From an uncultured Bacilli bacterium (lineage in GTDB: Bacteria > Bacillota_I > Bacilli_A > RFN20 > CAG-826): 13,458 nucleotides of DNA. A program made the position numbers and the translations under genes. The DNA lies in the NCBI GenBank assembly GCA_934133115.1, contig CAKPAV010000013.1, positions 1 through 13,458 of the forward strand. Reading direction: 5' to 3'. Under the pieces are notes generated by a model, which saw only the letters and a list, made by a program, of their open reading frames with translations, searched no databases and was not told where the DNA came from. Shown piece by piece: positions 1-8,264 of this stretch (positions are counted from its first letter, which is position 1; the number at the start of each line of letters is the position of its first letter).

Positions 1-597
1 GTTTAATAGTAATATATTATACCCTTTATCTTTTAACATATTAGCAGTAGCTTCGTAAATTTCACCCTTAGGGTCGGTAATAATCATAGATTCTTTATGT
101 TTAGCCAAAAGTTCTACAGTTGGAAAAATTACAGTCTGAGTTTTACCAGAACCAGTAGCACCAATAACTAAGTTATGATATTCACCATCATCAACCCATA
201 TTTCATTATCTTTTAATATTAAAGGAACCCCCGCAACAGAAGAATTAGGATCTGACGGATTAACATATTTTAATTCCTTCTTCATTTCCTTTTCTTTTGC
301 CCATCTAGAATATCCTTTATCTTTCTTGTTAGTAGTAAATCCAAATCCTTCATCTCTTTCAAAAAAATATGAGCTCACAGTAGCAAATATTCCACCAAGA
401 AACAATATATAAAATAATAATGTAGTAAATAAATATTGTGGTCCAAATGCTGGAAATGGATTAAGTCCATAGAAATGACCTTCATTTAACAAAACAGGAA
501 TGTTTAAAACTCCTATTGCTACAACATATAAAAGGAATATAGCAAATAAAACAAATATCAATACATCCTGTGCATCTGCCCTAAACTTAAGTTTCAT
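1..597 (-). CDS. VirD4/TraG-type coupling ATPase, N-terminal part (cut by window edge)
   Basis: This is the first 199 residues of a type IV coupling protein, the ATPase that brings substrate (usually relaxase-DNA) to the secretion channel. Two hydrophobic segments (about residues 13-34 and 56-78) anchor it in the membrane. A basic linker follows, then the cytoplasmic ATPase domain with Walker A GATGSGKT at 146-153 and the motif ITDPKGEIYE at 173-182, which is typical of VirD4/TraG. The frame is still open at base 1, so the C-terminal two thirds lie outside. The start at 597 has GAGGG six bases upstream; an in-frame ATG at 603 is also possible. It is the last gene seen in the cluster, 18 bases after the lipoprotein gene, and is probably cotranscribed. 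The family call is firm; the substrate is unknown. Confidence 0.93.
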   Translation of the reverse strand, partial: MKLKFRADAQDVLIFVLFAIFLLYVVAIGVLNIPVLLNEGHFYGLNPFPAFGPQYLFTTLLFYILFLGGIFATVSSYFFERDEGFGFTTNKKDKGYSRWAKEKEMKKELKYVNPSDPNSSVAGVPLILKDNEIWVDDGEYHNLVIGATGSGKTQTVIFPTVELLAKHKESMIITDPKGEIYEATANMLKDKGYNILLLN

Positions 598-615
598 AAA
601 CATCCCTCTTCCTAA

Positions 616-1374
616 CTATATTTTATTATTACGATTTGCTTTTTTTCTTAAGATTATTATAACAATAAATAGAGAAATTGCAATACATAAAACAACTATC
701 AAAATAGTTCTAATGTTACTAAATAATTTTTCTTTAGATAAATTGTTATTAGACTTATTACTATATGATGCATCTTTATAAAGCTTTATAGATACGTTTT
801 TAGTTTTAGCATTAGATTTAGTAATATTCCAAATGTATTCATTTCCTTCAGTGGAATCTGCAGTAGAATCCACAACTTTATGATTGGTTTTAATCTTTAC
901 AGATATATTATTTAAATATGGATACTGACTAAATATACTAGAAAAATCAAGTGCAGAAACTGCATAAAATTCACCTGAAGTTCTTGCAGAAAAATGTGTA
1001 ACAAAAGAATTTGCTATATTTGAGTTTGTATAATCATTTATATTAAAGTCATAATAATACTTCATACCCATTCTGTTTGATTCATCAATTTTCTTTTTAT
1101 TGTATACTTGTTCAGTATTAAGATTATTTTTAAATGCATACTCATCACTCAAATTTTGAAAATTTACCATTTGTTTATATGTATACTTTTCTAACGAATC
1201 AGTAGAAACAGAATCAGGGGGATAAAATGCATTTATTTTCTTTGAATCAGTTTCATAAAATTCCATATTTTCGGTTACTACATCATCATTAATATTGATT
1301 TCATAATTAACTGTACACCCACAAAGGTTAATTAAGATTATAATCAAAACTAAGATTAAATATTTCTTTTTCAT
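616..1374 (-). CDS. Lipoprotein with C-terminal membrane helix, T4SS-associated
   Basis: The 252-residue product begins with a lipoprotein signal peptide (basic MKKK, hydrophobic core, lipobox LCGC with lipidated Cys20). A hydrophobic helix follows near the C terminus (about 222-242), ending in a basic tail. The roughly 200 residues between would lie outside the membrane, held at both ends. They contain Tyr/Asn-rich beta-type sequence and a segment ending EYIWNI (about 179-184), loosely reminiscent of LppM/DUF3153-like proteins; that resemblance is from memory and weak. A GTG at 1383 overlaps the upstream stop as GTGA, but the ATG at 1374 gives the proper signal peptide and has AGAGTGA upstream. 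It sits between the wall hydrolase and VirD4 genes, so a role in the envelope part of the secretion apparatus is an inference. Confidence 0.8.
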   Translation of the reverse strand: MKKKYLILVLIIILINLCGCTVNYEININDDVVTENMEFYETDSKKINAFYPPDSVSTDSLEKYTYKQMVNFQNLSDEYAFKNNLNTEQVYNKKKIDESNRMGMKYYYDFNINDYTNSNIANSFVTHFSARTSGEFYAVSALDFSSIFSQYPYLNNISVKIKTNHKVVDSTADSTEGNEYIWNITKSNAKTKNVSIKLYKDASYSNKSNNNLSKEKLFSNIRTILIVVLCIAISLFIVIIILRKKANRNNKI

Positions 1375-1379
1375 AATTA

Positions 1380-3560
1380 TCACTCTTTCGGAATAGTTCT
1401 ATATATGTATTGATCCATATCGATACTTGAACCAGAAGGATCACGAAGTTCAAAGTGTAAATGAGGTCCAGTAGCTTTTCCAGTATTACCCATTTTTCCT
1501 AACAATTGACCTTTTTTAACGACTGAATTCAGTTTAATTGCAGAATCTATCTCACTAAAATGAGCATATATGTAGGTATAACCTTTATATTCACCATCAG
1601 TAATTTTAATCCAAACCTGTTTACCTGGACTTCCACTTTTATATGGAGTGCCTGTCTTTTGACCTGCTTCAGCACTATAACCATTATAGTTTTCATTATA
1701 AACTCTTATAACTTTTCCTTCATGAGCAGAAATAACTGTATATTTAAAGCAATTAGTTCCACCCTTTTTACAAGAAATATCTGCGGCACCATGCCAACTT
1801 CCATCATCTTTTCTATAACCGCGATATCCAGCAGTAACGTATAAATCAGAATCTATATTTGCAATAGGAAATATTGATTCAGCAAAAAGGGCATCATCAC
1901 CAAGTCTAACTTGACTTCCCGAAATCTGACAAGTACCACCAGATGAAACAATAGTAGCATAATCATTAGAGGTAGGTGCAACAGCATCTTTTGTAATAAA
2001 AATATCTATACGTTGATGGGTTCTATCTCCCCTTACACTTTGTTCCCACTGACAGGCACCACAACTATCCAAAACCATTGCATCATAAACTTTTCCATCA
2101 ATATTTAAAACCATTGTATCAAAATAATTAAAATATGTTATGTAAGGATACCTAGTATGATTAGGTATTTTATCCGTAGCATTTGTGTAACCACAAACAT
2201 CTTTACTATCAATACATCTATTAGTGGCGGTAGCAATAACAAGATATTTTTTACCATCTTTTTCATAAAAATAAAACCCTTTTTCATCAGTAGTAAGCTC
2301 TGAGACAGGAACACCAGATCCTAATCCATTTCCAGTGTAAGTGGTAACCCTAACTTCCTCACCACCAACAGTACATGTTGCTCCACTACCTGTAGATAAT
2401 TCAGCATAATATAAATATATAAAATGAACTACCTCTTTACGCTTTTCATCATATTGATCTTTAGAAAGGTTATCAAAGTATTCACTATAGTAATCTTCTA
2501 CAAAGTCACTATACAACCATTGAAAAAACTTACTACCAGTGTTTTTGGGATCATCATAACTTCCTTCCGAAACATCCGAATTACTTTCGCTAATAGCTTG
2601 AGCAACCTTTTTTATATATTTTTGCATTTTTCTCTTTGAGGTACTTTTAATTTTATCAGTAGGAGAATCATCACAAGTGCCTTTTTCTACTTCTTCATCA
2701 GTACAAGAATAATCTCCATCTTTACCATAAGCATCATTATCTTTATATCCAGTAAGAACAGCGACAACCATTTCTTTATTAACGCTTCCATACTTATCTA
2801 CATTTGAATAAAAAGCATCATATTCTTTATCAATAGAAGTACCCGCTCCAACATCTTCATATCCTTTTAAAAAAGTTAAACCATCTGCAAATTTGCTACA
2901 TAATCCTAGCAATAATATCATAAAGAAAAATATAACTGCTATAGCTGGTGCAACATACATAAGTATCTTTTTCTTTATCTCACGCATAACAAGTATATCT
3001 ACTAATTTTTTAGTACCTGCCGCAATTGCAGAGCCTGGATTGGATGCCGCTGCAGCTGCATCCATTGCAGGTTTTCCTTTTTTTGAATCCAAAATTTTAT
3101 CTACAGCCAATCCAGACCCTGGAGCCACAGTATCAGCAACACTTTTAGCTGCTTTTTTAAAAGCAGTTGTATTTAGTTTTGATTTTGCCTCATTAATTTT
3201 ATCTTTAGGAGCATTAACTTTATCCTGTATAGCTTTCTTTTTAGCGTCCATTTGTGCTTTTTTCTGCTTTACAGAATCAGGAAGTTTATCATTAATTTTT
3301 CCTTTTAACGCATCCTTTTTATCATCAATTTTGTCTTTTGCTTTTGCTTTAGCAGCATCTACTTTACTGCCAATCTTATCATGTATTTTATCATTAATGG
3401 CATTTTTAGCCATGCCAGTTAATCCACCAGCATTTTGATAATCATGCCTCAATTGATTAGCTTTTGATATACCAGATGATAATTTAGACCCAAATGATTG
3501 CTTAGAACTAGACTTATCTACAGCATCATTAGTATCAGTATTAATATTATTTTCATCCAT
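1380..3560 (-). CDS. Membrane-anchored wall hydrolase: Lys-rich N-domain, TM, barwin-like domain, M23 peptidase
   Basis: This 726-residue protein fills the VirB1/TcpG role of opening peptidoglycan for the secretion channel. Residues 1-195 are predicted cytoplasmic, low-complexity and Lys/Asp/Ala-rich with repeated DKI/DKV units (about 55-130). A helix at 199-221 follows the basic MREIKKK, giving an outside C terminus. Residues 240-390 are helical and unassigned. Residues 396-525 look like a double-psi beta-barrel (barwin/expansin/RlpA type) with VLDSCGAC at 496-503 and Asp519. Residues 560-726 are an M23/LytM endopeptidase with HGAAD (His590, Asp594), YAH (His667) and HLHFE (His700, His702), so the zinc site is intact. 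The predicted outside part has ten cysteines. GTG codons at 3572 and 3569 are in frame, but AAGGTGGTG serves as the ribosome site for ATG 3560. The stop TGA overlaps the next gene region. Confidence 0.9.
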   Translation of the reverse strand: MDENNINTDTNDAVDKSSSKQSFGSKLSSGISKANQLRHDYQNAGGLTGMAKNAINDKIHDKIGSKVDAAKAKAKDKIDDKKDALKGKINDKLPDSVKQKKAQMDAKKKAIQDKVNAPKDKINEAKSKLNTTAFKKAAKSVADTVAPGSGLAVDKILDSKKGKPAMDAAAAASNPGSAIAAGTKKLVDILVMREIKKKILMYVAPAIAVIFFFMILLLGLCSKFADGLTFLKGYEDVGAGTSIDKEYDAFYSNVDKYGSVNKEMVVAVLTGYKDNDAYGKDGDYSCTDEEVEKGTCDDSPTDKIKSTSKRKMQKYIKKVAQAISESNSDVSEGSYDDPKNTGSKFFQWLYSDFVEDYYSEYFDNLSKDQYDEKRKEVVHFIYLYYAELSTGSGATCTVGGEEVRVTTYTGNGLGSGVPVSELTTDEKGFYFYEKDGKKYLVIATATNRCIDSKDVCGYTNATDKIPNHTRYPYITYFNYFDTMVLNIDGKVYDAMVLDSCGACQWEQSVRGDRTHQRIDIFITKDAVAPTSNDYATIVSSGGTCQISGSQVRLGDDALFAESIFPIANIDSDLYVTAGYRGYRKDDGSWHGAADISCKKGGTNCFKYTVISAHEGKVIRVYNENYNGYSAEAGQKTGTPYKSGSPGKQVWIKITDGEYKGYTYIYAHFSEIDSAIKLNSVVKKGQLLGKMGNTGKATGPHLHFELRDPSGSSIDMDQYIYRTIPKE

Positions 3561-3611
3561 ATATATCACCACCTTACATCAAAACAAAATCCTATTTATC
3601 TTATTTTAATC

Positions 3612-5405
3612 CTATAGTCCTCCGCCACTTCCAAATGAAGATAATTCTTCTGGAGTAACGACAACACTCATTCTCATTCTTCTATTACCACATACAAACA
3701 ATGCTTCACCTTGTGAATATTGTTTAATACTTTCAGCTTCATTATCATTTAAGTCTATTAACTTGCTTAAATCTTCAACAGCTTGCTTTTTAAGACCCAT
3801 TACTAAGTAATAAGACGCATTATCAAATATTGCTTTACCTTGAATTAACACCTCAGGAGCAGCAAAATCACTAGGTTGTTGAGTAATTATAATTGAACCA
3901 GTATTATATTTTCTAGCGCGTCTTTGTACTTGTGCTAAGAAATCAGCACCAAGTGCATTATGATCTCCTAAAAGAACATGAGCTTCATCTATCATAAATA
4001 CAGTATCAACATCTTTATCCAAACATAATCCCCAAGCATATTTTAATATATTGAAGAACAATGCATTTTTGATATTAGATTCAGTGTTCATTAATTCCTT
4101 TATATTAAATACTATAAAATCACTATCATGTTGAATAGTTGTATGTCCATTAAAGTAATATCTAAGTTCATTAGTAAATGGTCTAATCTTTAATTCTAGT
4201 CTTTCCATTATATCTCTTTCATGAGTATGTTCTGGCATACTCATTAATATTGCTTTAATAGTTTCGTATACATCAGAAAAAGTTGGATAATCATTTGGTC
4301 CATAATTATAAAAATCTTTATCAAAATCTATTCCAAATCTCTTATATGTTGCTTGTACAACCTCAGTAAATAAAGTCAATACATCCTCTTCAATTGATGG
4401 ATCATAATATTTCATAAATGCTTTTAAAAATTGTAGGGTCCTAGTTAATACTGTATAACCAAGCCCTTGTTTAATTTCATCTTCATCAGCATCTATTACT
4501 ATTTGTAGTGGATTTATCATACCATATTCTCCACCTTTACCAAGGTCAATAGTATCTCCACCATAAGTTCTAGCCATCTCGCCTATTTCATCTTCAGGAT
4601 CTATTGCAACTATTTGACATCCATTTCTAATATGTCCACGAAGTAACAATTTAGCTGCTGTTGATTTACCAGAACCAGATGTACCAAGTAAAATCATGTT
4701 AGCATTATTTCTATTATTTTCTTTTTTAATTTTATATAAAAACTGATTAAATAATATAACCCCACCCGAGAAATCAACACCTAGAAGTGTAGATAATCCA
4801 GGATCTTTAATACTATCAAATATAAATGGATACATTGCAGCCATTGTAATAGATGGAATTGGAGTACCAATTCTATCTTCAATATCTTGTTTAGGGAATA
4901 TTGGTAAAATAGATTTTAATACTTTTTCTTGTTCAAATCTAAGTGAAACAGCTCTTAACTCCATTGCATCCAAGTAGTTTTTAACATTAGTTTTCTTCAT
5001 TTCAAGTTCTTCTTTAGTATTAGCAGTTATCATAATATGCATTTGAAAATCAAAGATTCTAGATTGACTAGATGCAAGCATAGAAACAAAATATTCTAGT
5101 GATTCATAGTCAACCCTAATACGTTCTTGTATAGTTCTATCTTTTTCATTCTGATAATTTGCCTTTAACTCTGCAATTTGTTTATTAAGCATCTTAGAAA
5201 TTGTAGAAAAAGGTACAGGAATATGCTTAATTACAACCTTAATGCCAGCCATTGTAGTAAGAGTTGATAAATAGCCTGGTGATATGAACTTAGGGTATGA
5301 AACGACTGTTAGTAATGTTGCATACTTATCGCTAATAAAGAAATCACTTGGATTAAATTGCAATCCCTTTGGTGCAATTTGTGATTTAAATTTCATTTTA
5401 CTCAT
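3612..5405 (-). CDS. VirB4/TrsE-family T4SS ATPase
   Basis: This 597-residue cytoplasmic ATPase powers assembly of the secretion channel and transfer through it. It begins with a basic stretch and the IAPKGLQF segment (10-17) seen in Gram-positive TrsE/TraE proteins. An N-terminal VirB4-type domain (about 20-215) follows, then a RecA-like domain with Walker A GTSGSGKST (241-249), AIDPEDE (267-273), Walker B VFMIDEAH (469-476) and the TQQ sensor (508-510). All catalytic motifs are intact. Length fits TrsE and is shorter than the roughly 800-residue VirB4 forms. Its ATG lies in an ATGA overlap with the upstream TrsD-like gene, with GGTGG six bases before it, so translation is probably coupled. 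Closest in concept to Mbov_0397-type ICE ATPases. The family assignment is very secure. Confidence 0.95.
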   Translation of the reverse strand: MSKMKFKSQIAPKGLQFNPSDFFISDKYATLLTVVSYPKFISPGYLSTLTTMAGIKVVIKHIPVPFSTISKMLNKQIAELKANYQNEKDRTIQERIRVDYESLEYFVSMLASSQSRIFDFQMHIMITANTKEELEMKKTNVKNYLDAMELRAVSLRFEQEKVLKSILPIFPKQDIEDRIGTPIPSITMAAMYPFIFDSIKDPGLSTLLGVDFSGGVILFNQFLYKIKKENNRNNANMILLGTSGSGKSTAAKLLLRGHIRNGCQIVAIDPEDEIGEMARTYGGDTIDLGKGGEYGMINPLQIVIDADEDEIKQGLGYTVLTRTLQFLKAFMKYYDPSIEEDVLTLFTEVVQATYKRFGIDFDKDFYNYGPNDYPTFSDVYETIKAILMSMPEHTHERDIMERLELKIRPFTNELRYYFNGHTTIQHDSDFIVFNIKELMNTESNIKNALFFNILKYAWGLCLDKDVDTVFMIDEAHVLLGDHNALGADFLAQVQRRARKYNTGSIIITQQPSDFAAPEVLIQGKAIFDNASYYLVMGLKKQAVEDLSKLIDLNDNEAESIKQYSQGEALFVCGNRRMRMSVVVTPEELSSFGSGGGL

Positions 5406-5950
5406 AGTGCCACCACCGTTCCAAATTCTGTTGTAACTCCACCATTTAAGAAGTTATCAAGTACCACTCTAAGATCTTCATTAGTCGTTTGACTTGCAAC
5501 AAGTCCACATCCAGAAAGACCATTTATAAGTAATCTAATTTTTTTCTGCATAAGATCTTGATTTTTTTCCTTAAATAGAATGTAATATTCAGTATCAACA
5601 ACATTATTATTAATAAAATTATTACCCTTATTTATATCTTCCATAATCAATTTTCTTATTGCAGGATGCTGTGTTTCATTATATAAAAGTTGAAGTTGTG
5701 ACAAATAAACTGTTATATCAACCGGTCTATCTGCACATACCAACCAGAATTCAAAATCTAATTGATTATAAAAATTCTTCAATCCAGTCATTATATTTGC
5801 TTGAGATTGCTCATCAAGTATAAATATATTACGTGGCATAATTTTAACGCCAGTAACGACAAGCTTATTTTCTAACAGAATTGTACCATTTACTATATCT
5901 CTAACTGGTACCCAATCTTCAGTATACTTACTACTCATCTTCTTTGCCAT
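5402..5950 (-). CDS. TrsD-like T4SS protein (VirB4 N-terminal-like partner)
   Basis: This is a soluble, probably cytoplasmic 182-residue protein with no membrane segment. The N-terminal part (EDWVPVRDIVNG at 11-22, then VTGVKIMPRN) and the central LDFEFWLVCADRPVDI region (64-79) resemble the N-terminal domain found in VirB4/TraC proteins. In Gram-positive trs/tra modules a protein of this size (TrsD/TraD-like) lies directly before the VirB4 ATPase, which is the arrangement here. It therefore likely works with the adjacent ATPase. Its start overlaps the VirB3-like gene by 20 bases and its stop overlaps the ATPase start. The ribosome site for ATG 5950 is poor, and a second in-frame ATG at 5938 is an alternative. 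The exact role is unknown. Confidence 0.72.
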   Translation of the reverse strand: MAKKMSSKYTEDWVPVRDIVNGTILLENKLVVTGVKIMPRNIFILDEQSQANIMTGLKNFYNQLDFEFWLVCADRPVDITVYLSQLQLLYNETQHPAIRKLIMEDINKGNNFINNNVVDTEYYILFKEKNQDLMQKKIRLLINGLSGCGLVASQTTNEDLRVVLDNFLNGGVTTEFGTVVAL

Positions 5951-6254
5951 CTAGACAACACCAACCCTTCCATACATACCTTCTTCTATCTACGAAAAAG
6001 AAATTATAAATATTTCCTATAACAACCATAACATTATGCTGATTTGGTACTGGAAGTACCAAAAAACCAGTTACCAAAACAGGTGACATAACGCCAAGTG
6101 CCACTGATAAAGTGGACATATCGTTCTGAAAAATCAAAAGCAATATAAAAGTTGTAAAAATTCCAACCCCAAAAACAATCAAATCAATCGGTCTAAAAAA
6201 GCCAAATATAAGTTTTCCCCTATTTGAATTAGCAGGGATTAAATAACCATTCAT
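5931..6254 (-). CDS. VirB3/PrgI-like inner-membrane T4SS protein
   Basis: This small membrane protein (107 residues) has two adjacent hydrophobic helices (about 21-43 and 47-67). They are preceded by a short polar N terminus (NSNRGKLIFGFFRP) and followed by a basic aromatic tail with RRRYVWKGW (90-98). That layout, its size and its position immediately before TrsD- and VirB4-like genes identify it as the VirB3/PrgI component, which docks the VirB4 ATPase at the membrane. The ribosome site GGAG lies about twelve bases from ATG 6254, a longer spacer than its neighbours have. The last 20 bases are shared with the next gene. The family call rests on topology and synteny more than on diagnostic residues. 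Confidence 0.82.
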   Translation of the reverse strand: MNGYLIPANSNRGKLIFGFFRPIDLIVFGVGIFTTFILLLIFQNDMSTLSVALGVMSPVLVTGFLVLPVPNQHNVMVVIGNIYNFFFVDRRRYVWKGWCCLDGKEDE

Positions 6255-6274
6255 CTAATATCACATCTCCTATT

Positions 6275-8245
6275 TTAATTATTTCTGAAATTCTTTCGAT
6301 CATTACGCAATGCCTTTTTATCATTTTTTAACCTTGTACGTAAAAATTCTTGCTTTTCTGCATCCGGTTTATTGCCAATTCCACCACGTAACGATTCTTT
6401 ATATTCATTCAAGTCTTCCTTAACCACTTGTCTTTCAACAGGCAAATCGGCTGCTCCATCTTCTCCATATATTGCTGAATCCATGGAATGTCGAACATCA
6501 GAAGGAATATTTGATATATCCGCTGCCCTGTCTTTAATCCATTGAGTAGATGGAAGATCATTAATTTTACCCTTAACAGTGGAAGCAGTAGCATCTATAT
6601 TTTTTCTAAGTCTTGTAGCAGCAATATAAGCATTGCCATGGCGTTTGTTTTCTTGCATAAAACCAGGCTTCAAACCAATTTGTTTTGCAAGAGAGTTAGC
6701 ACTTTCATATGCCGAATTAGCAGTACCCGCTTTTTCTCTTGCACTTTTTAAAGCAGCAGCATCAATTTTACCATTAGCATAGTCTGCTTCAGCAATTGCC
6801 AACTCATCATCTGCAGTCAGTTTAGCCTTTTTCAATTCATTTAGCTTATCCTTACTTAATCCAGTGTGTTTCATAACAGAACGTTGCATTGCTTGATTTT
6901 GAAGTTTACCTTTAATACCGCCTGGCGTTTTACCAAGTAATTTAGCCTGCTCATCTCTAACTTGTGCAAATGCTTGCCCAGGTTTTCCCGCTAACCCAGA
7001 ACTTGCTCCAGTCATAATACCTGAAAGTCCACCTGCAAGTCCACCAGTAGCAACACCACCAGCAAATCCAGCAGCAGCTCCAGCCATACCAGCCAAAGCT
7101 TTGCCCATAAAGCCGCCACTACCTCCTCCATTATCTTTAATGCCTAAAGCATCTTTAATAAATTTTGGAGCCATTTTAGCAAATTGAAACAATCCAATTA
7201 CCAAAAATACTTGAACATACAAATAAGATAAACCAGAAAAATTATTGTATGCTGCCTTATCAAAAAGTTCTTGTTTAAACAATGCACTTGCTAAAAGTAA
7301 AACCAAATAAACGGTTCCTAATTTTACAAACAAATCAATGTAAGTAGATATCAAAGTTTTCGACCAAGCAGCAAATGAGCCATCTTTTGATGCTTTTGGA
7401 TCAATATAAGTCATTATCGGAACAGGGGCCATAACCTCTAAAATCAATAATTTAAAGCATCTTACAGCAACATCAATACAAATACCAGCCATAATAGCAA
7501 TTAACAGTATACCCGTAACAGTAGTAAGAGGCCACATATATTGATATGCATATGTATCATTACCCGCTTCATTCAATACAGAATTATAAAATTTACTAAA
7601 ACTATCTATGCCGGTAGATTCAAGACCCTTATCCGAAATTGTAGTAGACTTTCCAGTGAAATATTCACTGCAATTTGAAGCTTTAGATTGATCATAATTT
7701 TTACTACCCTCATTGCAAACACTCGGATAGTAAAAACTTTTAAGCATAGAAAGTGCAAGTTCTTTTCCATTGTCTTTAGCATTAACACCACCAGATGCAT
7801 TTGTATTATCAATTGCTTGTCCAAGTATAATTCTTGGAAGTGTTTTAACCACACCATCTTGCAGAACTGCCAAAACAGTTCTATTTTGAGAATCACCTGG
7901 GACAGGATTAAAAAATACAATTGGAAAAGCAATTAACATTATAATCATTGCGACCACTCTGCCAATAAGTTTGCCAACGCCCTGTTCTTTATCAGTCATA
8001 GCATCTGGAGATACTAAATACTTTAAAAAAGAAAAAGTAAGTTTAAAAACCATAAAAACCCCTAAAATAATATAAATTCTAGTATATATTAATTTCGCAA
8101 AATCAGCGCTAAGCATAAGGCTTGATAAGTTAAACACACCTTCTATCATCCAGCTAAGTAAAGAGAAAACAACAACATCTATGCTGGCCAAAAATTGCCT
8201 TATAAATTTGAAAAAGAAATTTACATTGTCAAAAGTTAATATCAT
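6275..8245 (-). CDS. VirB6/TrbL-like polytopic channel protein with long charged tail
   Basis: This 656-residue protein probably forms part of the secretion pore in the membrane, as VirB6/TrbL and Mbov_0396-type ICE proteins do. Hydrophobic segments lie at about 24-46, 54-76, 95-113, 240-270, 300-320 and 341-356. A predicted outside loop (about 114-238) carries a cysteine pair (Cys177, Cys192). After the last helix comes a Gly/Ala-rich stretch (372-420), then a highly charged, soluble helical tail of about 235 residues. The frame is open back to base 8320 through the preceding gene, but ATG 8245 has GGAGG at the right distance and gives a sensible N terminus, so it is chosen. It follows the pilin-domain fusion gene by 19 bases. 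The general class is secure; the tail is unrecognised. Confidence 0.85.
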   Translation of the reverse strand: MILTFDNVNFFFKFIRQFLASIDVVVFSLLSWMIEGVFNLSSLMLSADFAKLIYTRIYIILGVFMVFKLTFSFLKYLVSPDAMTDKEQGVGKLIGRVVAMIIMLIAFPIVFFNPVPGDSQNRTVLAVLQDGVVKTLPRIILGQAIDNTNASGGVNAKDNGKELALSMLKSFYYPSVCNEGSKNYDQSKASNCSEYFTGKSTTISDKGLESTGIDSFSKFYNSVLNEAGNDTYAYQYMWPLTTVTGILLIAIMAGICIDVAVRCFKLLILEVMAPVPIMTYIDPKASKDGSFAAWSKTLISTYIDLFVKLGTVYLVLLLASALFKQELFDKAAYNNFSGLSYLYVQVFLVIGLFQFAKMAPKFIKDALGIKDNGGGSGGFMGKALAGMAGAAAGFAGGVATGGLAGGLSGIMTGASSGLAGKPGQAFAQVRDEQAKLLGKTPGGIKGKLQNQAMQRSVMKHTGLSKDKLNELKKAKLTADDELAIAEADYANGKIDAAALKSAREKAGTANSAYESANSLAKQIGLKPGFMQENKRHGNAYIAATRLRKNIDATASTVKGKINDLPSTQWIKDRAADISNIPSDVRHSMDSAIYGEDGAADLPVERQVVKEDLNEYKESLRGGIGNKPDAEKQEFLRTRLKNDKKALRNDRKNFRNN

Positions 8246-8264
8246 ATATATTCCTCCAATACAA

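Noticed and set aside
2893..3438. A 181-codon plus-strand open frame opposite the N-domain of the wall hydrolase
   Set aside because: It lies antisense to a Lys/Asp/Ala-rich low-complexity region, which leaves the opposite strand open by composition. No ribosome site or family features are seen, and the minus-strand gene is well supported.
5395..5410. Possible broken VirB4 gene (frameshift between the 182- and 597-residue proteins)
   Set aside because: The ATPase has its own start with GGTGG, an N terminus like TrsE proteins, and typical TrsE length. Separate TrsD and TrsE genes are normal in Gram-positive systems.
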